From: an uncultured Prevotella sp.
Lineage (GTDB): Bacteria; Bacteroidota; Bacteroidia; Bacteroidales; Bacteroidaceae
Assembly (NCBI GenBank): GCA_937889855.1
Contig: CALBYK010000050.1
Span: 1 to 9,268, forward strand
Direction of reading: 5' to 3'
DNA length: 9,268 nucleotides
The notes under the pieces are model-generated. The model worked only from the letters and a program-made list of their open reading frames with translations. It was not told where the DNA came from and did not search any database. Below, piece after piece: positions 5,901-9,268 of this stretch. The position numbers were made by a program, and so were the translations under genes. The stretch's first letter is position 1; every line of letters starts with the position of its first letter.

Positions 5901-6704
5901 ATGTCCACACCAACACAGACATACATTTCCACAATTATTATGCGTGCATTGTCTAATGCAAAACCTCGACGAGGCGAGGCTAATCCTCCAACCATTGGGT
6001 TTGCCCCCAATGTCCTCCCCGAAGCCAACGGCTCACACACAGGGGTGTCGGTAAGAAGTGGCCATCCGCCAACAACACCAACCTCCCAACATGCCACCAA
6101 ATGGTTTGTACTGCGCATCACCTACAACCGCGCCATGCAAGCCAACGCTTTTCTCAACAACCACGGCATCGAGACCTTCATGCCACTGCGCTACACCACA
6201 CGAACCGTAAACGGCAAACAACGACGAGTCACCACCCCACTCCTACCCAACCTGCTCTTTGCCCACACCAACACAACTACACTAAACAATCTACTGAGAA
6301 GTCTCAAACTTACCCCCCCCGATTCATTTTCTGAGACATCCAAGACAAAAGACAAACTCTTGCCATCCAAACTCATTACCTTTTATTACAACCATTTTCA
6401 CACTGGAAATAACGGCAGAAATCCGCCATTGACCGTTCCCGATGACGCCATGAACAACTTCATCCGCCTCACCTCCATCAACAACGAGCACATCCGTATA
6501 GTGCGACCCGAACAATGCCACTACAAGAGCGGCGATCTGGTGCGCATCATAGACGGCGAATTCAAGGGCATCTGCGGACGGGTGGCACGAGTGGCAGGAC
6601 AACAACGCGTGGTCGTGGAGCTGCATGGCGTGTGCCTGGTGACAACGGCGTATGTGCCGAGCGGGTTCATTGAGAATGTACTGAGAAAAGACAAACAAAC
6701 ATAA
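5901..6704 (+). CDS. UpxY-family transcription antiterminator (NusG paralogue)
   Basis: 267 residues from ATG 5901. The NusG N-terminal domain starts near residue 66 (TKWFVLRITYNRAMQANAFL, then GIETFMPLRY and LLPNLLFAH). The family segment FYYNHFHTGNNGRNPPLTVP (about 161-180) and FIRLTSINNEHIRIV follow. The KOW domain is at about 205-262 (YKSGDLVRIIDGEFKGICGR; VAGQQRVVVELHG; AYVPSGFIENVL). Such proteins bind elongating RNA polymerase and let it read through long surface-polysaccharide operons. Here the downstream neighbour, 11 bases away, is a PEGA protein, with no capsule genes or UpxZ-like gene visible. The 65-residue N-terminal extension has no recognisable domain and overlaps several short hairpins. 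The true start may be ATG 5940 or later. A hydrophilic insert at about 138-157 contains a C8 tract. Family is secure; target and start are uncertain. Confidence 0.88.
   Translation: MSTPTQTYISTIIMRALSNAKPRRGEANPPTIGFAPNVLPEANGSHTGVSVRSGHPPTTPTSQHATKWFVLRITYNRAMQANAFLNNHGIETFMPLRYTTRTVNGKQRRVTTPLLPNLLFAHTNTTTLNNLLRSLKLTPPDSFSETSKTKDKLLPSKLITFYYNHFHTGNNGRNPPLTVPDDAMNNFIRLTSINNEHIRIVRPEQCHYKSGDLVRIIDGEFKGICGRVARVAGQQRVVVELHGVCLVTTAYVPSGFIENVLRKDKQT
5945..6048 (+). other. Hairpin-rich 5' segment of the antiterminator transcript
   Basis: Consecutive short stems are: TGCATT/AATGCA (5945-5950 with 5955-5960), CCTCG/CGAGG (5964-5968 with 5975-5979), CATTGGG/CCCAATG (5993-5999 with 6006-6012), AGCC/GGCT (6023-6026 with 6030-6033) and ACAC/GTGT (6037-6040 with 6045-6048). 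They fall in the part of the reading frame that precedes the NGN domain and lacks recognisable protein features. It may be a structured leader, with the true start downstream, or a small interspersed palindromic element that remains in frame. Confidence 0.4.
6313..6320 (+). repeat. C8 homopolymer tract in the antiterminator gene
   Basis: Eight consecutive C residues encode the end of Thr138 and Pro139-Pro140. Gain of one C would bring in a TGA at about 6332-6334. Loss of one C leads to a TGA about 37 codons later. Either change removes the KOW domain. The tract could act as a slippage-based on/off switch; only its sequence is seen here. Confidence 0.5.
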
Positions 6705-6715
6705 TCTGCAATCAT

Positions 6716-8530
6716 ATGAAACTAAAACAGCTTTTATTGTATTTAATCTTATTGCTGACATGCTCAGCGACAAGTGCGCAAGACTTGCGGAAATTCAAAA
6801 TTGTGAGTTTTGAGAAAGACCAGTTTGACATGTCGGCACGCAACTCTGCAAAAAAAATTGACGGCAATGGTGACATGTATGCTCTCATCAAGGTTACATC
6901 TGCCAATCCAGACGACAAACTCACAGAGTACGACTTCAACTTCAGCAACCTGCGCAGCATCAAGGAGATGCACGATGGCGAACTGTGGGTATACGTACAG
7001 CGCAACGCCAAGATGGTAAGCGTGTCGCGCAAGGGATTTGCCAAGGTAAACCGCTACGACCTGCAAACAACAATTGAGCCAGGAGTCAACTATGTGATGG
7101 TGCTGTCACCTGACGCTAAGGTACTGAAGACACAGATGGTGACGTTTAATGTGAAGCCGGCCAAGTCGAATGCTCTAATTACCGTTGTCAACACAACAAA
7201 AGACGGCACAGAGCAAATATTCGGCACTGTCGACCAAAACGGCTCTGTAGCGAGAGCTCTTGAATATGGCATTTATACATACAAGGTGATTTCCGACAAC
7301 TACTTCCAGTCAGAGGGACGCTTCACGCTGAAAGATCAGGCGAAAACACATATCGAGGATGTCACCCTGAAGCCTAACTGCGGAACTATCTCCTTCAAAT
7401 GTCCTGACGAGAGTTGCGAGGTCTACGTTGACGGCATATCGAAGGGAAAGGGTGCTATTGTAGCCGTGGAGCTGAAGACTGGCGACCACCAGGTGGAGTG
7501 CAGAAAGGAAGGCCACCGTCCATCATCGGAAATGATAAGCGTGAGCCTGGGCGAACAACGCACAGTAAAACTCAAGGAACCTACTCCTATATACAGCACA
7601 CTCGCCGTTGTGTCCACTCCACTTGGAGCTGAGATTTATGTTGATGATGTAAGGCGCGGCAAGACTCCTATGAACATCAACGACATCATTGTGGGCAAGC
7701 ACACCGTAAAGCTCACCTACCCCGACTACCGTACTGTCAAAAAGGACGTTGAGGTGCTCGAGAATCAAACAGCCAATGTAAACATTACTCTCTACAACAT
7801 GGGCACTTTCCACATCAACTCCACGCCCGAGGGTGCCGCACTGTTCATTAACGGCAAGGAAATTGGCGCCACCCCGCAGACCATTGACCTCATTGCTGGC
7901 GACCACAAGGTGATGCTGAAGCAGCGCAAGTACAGAACATTTAAAAGCAATGTGCACTTCCTCATCTCCGACTCCATAAAGGTTTTCAAGATGCGCCGCG
8001 AGATGTTCCGCAATTGGGACATCTATTTGCAGACGGGCTTCAACACACAGACAGACATTACAGCCAGTATTGGAGCCAACTGGAGGATGGTCAATGTGCA
8101 GTTCGACTATTATAAAGCGGTAGACAAAGAGGAAGAAGTAAGAATGTTTCGCCCCAACTCTTATGGCATTGAAAATGACAACATGGACGTATCGGCCGAC
8201 CATGCTATCGGGGCACGCGTAGGCTACAACCTCACTACCGGACGCTTCCGCTTCACGCCACAGATAGGATTTCAATGCACAAGTATTAAAGGCGAGTTCT
8301 ATGCTGACAATTGGGAAGCAAAAAGCATAAAGACCTACTGTGCGAGCAGCATCTTCGCCTTGCGCATGCAGCTTGCCATCTTCAAATGGCTACAGTTTGT
8401 GGTCACACCCGAATGCATAAGCAAGATGTCGTCAGGCAAGTTCTACGACGAGCTTTGTGGATATAATTCCAGCATCAAGAACTTTGGAACATGCTTCAGG
8501 GCCAATGGAGCGCTTTGCTTCAGCTTCTAA
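6716..8530 (+). CDS. Secreted protein with three PEGA repeats and a C-terminal beta-barrel-like domain
   Basis: 604 residues. The signal peptide MKLKQLLLYLILLLTCSATSAQ has probable cleavage near residue 21-22. Residues 23-150 are an uncharacterised N-terminal domain, and 151-219 form a beta-rich, PEGA/carboxypeptidase-like segment. Three PEGA-type repeats follow: about 223-288 (CEVYVDGISKGKG), 295-359 (STPLGAEIYVDDVRRGKTP) and 363-427 (STPEGAALFINGKEIGATP). Each has the pattern of alternating strands followed by G-x-H-x-V. Residues about 434-604 look like a small outer-membrane barrel (WDIYLQTGFN; AIGARVGYNLTTGRFRFTPQIGF) ending in Phe (CFSF), typical of barrel proteins. The predicted topology places the PEGA repeats in the periplasm behind a barrel, or at the surface. 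PEGA domains are commonly structural or adhesive. It follows the antiterminator by 11 bases and precedes the lipoprotein gene by 34, so one operon is likely. The exact function is unknown. Confidence 0.85.
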   Translation: MKLKQLLLYLILLLTCSATSAQDLRKFKIVSFEKDQFDMSARNSAKKIDGNGDMYALIKVTSANPDDKLTEYDFNFSNLRSIKEMHDGELWVYVQRNAKMVSVSRKGFAKVNRYDLQTTIEPGVNYVMVLSPDAKVLKTQMVTFNVKPAKSNALITVVNTTKDGTEQIFGTVDQNGSVARALEYGIYTYKVISDNYFQSEGRFTLKDQAKTHIEDVTLKPNCGTISFKCPDESCEVYVDGISKGKGAIVAVELKTGDHQVECRKEGHRPSSEMISVSLGEQRTVKLKEPTPIYSTLAVVSTPLGAEIYVDDVRRGKTPMNINDIIVGKHTVKLTYPDYRTVKKDVEVLENQTANVNITLYNMGTFHINSTPEGAALFINGKEIGATPQTIDLIAGDHKVMLKQRKYRTFKSNVHFLISDSIKVFKMRREMFRNWDIYLQTGFNTQTDITASIGANWRMVNVQFDYYKAVDKEEEVRMFRPNSYGIENDNMDVSADHAIGARVGYNLTTGRFRFTPQIGFQCTSIKGEFYADNWEAKSIKTYCASSIFALRMQLAIFKWLQFVVTPECISKMSSGKFYDELCGYNSSIKNFGTCFRANGALCFSF

Positions 8531-8564
8531 CGGCATAATTCATTAACTATAAATACAGAATAAG

Positions 8565-9268
8565 ATGAAATACAAATATCTTTCACTCGGCATTGTGCTG
8601 TGCTCCGCACTAATGACCGGATGCACGGAGGACATCTCTGAACTGAACAACAGCACCGCTTTTATTGCCCAGGAAGGCAAAGACTACTATTTTTACATAA
8701 ACCAACAGTCTTTTGATTTCTCTAATTATGAAGATAAAGAACAGTTTATATACAATATCCCAAACGACATAACATTCACTATGTCGTCGGACGCTCCCGA
8801 CTGGCTAAGCATTGCTGACAAATGCATTGTCGCAAGCAAAAACACAAGTACAAATTCAAGACAAGCCATCTTCACAATCAACGCTAATCTGGACAACGGA
8901 ATGTCGTTCCCATACACCATGAGCGCCACACAAAGCGGAGCTGAAGGGTATCTGAGATGGGAGGACAATTCGTCATCCGCCACTATAAGCGGAAAAGAAC
9001 AGACCATAAACATTCCCGTCGATACAAATTTCGATGACCTGACTTTGGCATGGAGTCCTTCGTACAGCACTACACCAAATAACCATGTCAACTTAAGCTA
9101 TGACAAGGACAAGAAACAGGTGATTGTACACGTCAACGGGAACTCATCAAGCAACACACTTTATTTCTATGTCACGGCAAGCGCATATGACAACAATTAT
9201 GGAAGTCGTGAGATTACATACTCATTCACGCAAAAACCGGCAGACATAAATGTCACACCCTCATCTTT
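8565..9268 (+). CDS. Surface lipoprotein with BACON-like domains, C-terminus beyond the window
   Basis: The frame opens at ATG 8565, 34 bases after the PEGA gene stop, and stays open for 234 codons to the right edge. The start MKYKYLSLGIVLCSALMTGC is a lipoprotein signal with lipobox LMTGC (Cys20), followed by TEDIS. The acidic residues after the cysteine are compatible with surface export signals in Bacteroidota, but this is not decisive. Residues about 68-125 resemble a BACON domain: APDWLSIADK, NSRQAIFTI and a closing TQSG. A second such unit at about 130-224 closes with FTQKP. BACON-like domains are Ig-like and often occur in surface carbohydrate-active or adhesion proteins; any catalytic part would lie beyond the edge. 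Base composition is AT-richer than in the lut genes. It probably works with the PEGA protein at the envelope. Confidence 0.8.
   Translation, partial: MKYKYLSLGIVLCSALMTGCTEDISELNNSTAFIAQEGKDYYFYINQQSFDFSNYEDKEQFIYNIPNDITFTMSSDAPDWLSIADKCIVASKNTSTNSRQAIFTINANLDNGMSFPYTMSATQSGAEGYLRWEDNSSSATISGKEQTINIPVDTNFDDLTLAWSPSYSTTPNNHVNLSYDKDKKQVIVHVNGNSSSNTLYFYVTASAYDNNYGSREITYSFTQKPADINVTPSS

Noticed and set aside
5879..6121. Minus-strand 80-codon frame over the antiterminator start
   Set aside because: It runs antisense to the promoter and leader, has no upstream promoter of its own, and has no recognisable domain.
6850..6857. A8 tract in the PEGA gene as a phase-variation site
   Set aside because: A8 runs at Lys-Lys codons are expected in this base composition and occur more than once here, with nothing else pointing to switching.
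7523..8275. 250-codon open frame on the minus strand inside the PEGA gene
   Set aside because: It lies fully opposite a well-supported gene and has no signal peptide or recognisable domain, so it is a reverse-strand shadow of the codon bias.

Overview
The window looks like a chromosome segment from a member of the Bacteroidales, most likely Prevotellaceae. The evidence is Bacteroidota-type promoters (TAnnTTTG -7 boxes), A/T-rich start regions mostly without Shine-Dalgarno sites, a Dma-type sigma/anti-sigma pair, a UpxY-type NusG paralogue, and PEGA and BACON-like surface proteins. No RNA genes, transposases, CRISPR arrays or phage genes were seen. The lut genes look GC-rich, while the last two genes and the intergenic regions are visibly AT-richer.

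Layout. On the minus strand, 1-224 is the start of an exported protein that runs off the left edge. Next comes a compact minus-strand operon, in transcription order: a small lipoprotein (2737-2147), an ECF sigma factor (2139-1597), and a membrane anti-sigma factor ending in an outer-membrane beta-barrel (1600-356). This matches the dual membrane-spanning anti-sigma (Dma) architecture reported in Bacteroides thetaiotaomicron, where the founding pair controls outer-membrane vesicle formation. An AT-rich divergent promoter region (about 2738-2929) separates it from a plus-strand lutA-lutB-lutC operon (2930-5645) for lactate oxidation to pyruvate. That region carries a perfect 12-bp inverted repeat and a 9-bp direct repeat. 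lutC contains a perfect 27-bp inverted repeat inside its coding sequence, which appears to replace a conserved family segment.

After a probable terminator (5652-5689), a near-consensus promoter with a 22-bp palindrome across its -33/spacer drives a second plus-strand unit. It comprises a UpxY-like antiterminator (5901-6704), a secreted protein with three PEGA repeats and a C-terminal barrel-like domain (6716-8530), and a BACON-like lipoprotein cut by the right edge (8565-9268). By analogy with UpxY at capsule loci, the antiterminator probably promotes transcription of the surface genes behind it, although no capsule genes are visible.

The observations I rate highest are the lutC palindrome (template-switch mutation or assembly artefact), the Dma-type operon with its lipoprotein, the palindromic operator at the antiterminator promoter, and the C8 tract and structured 5' region of the antiterminator gene.
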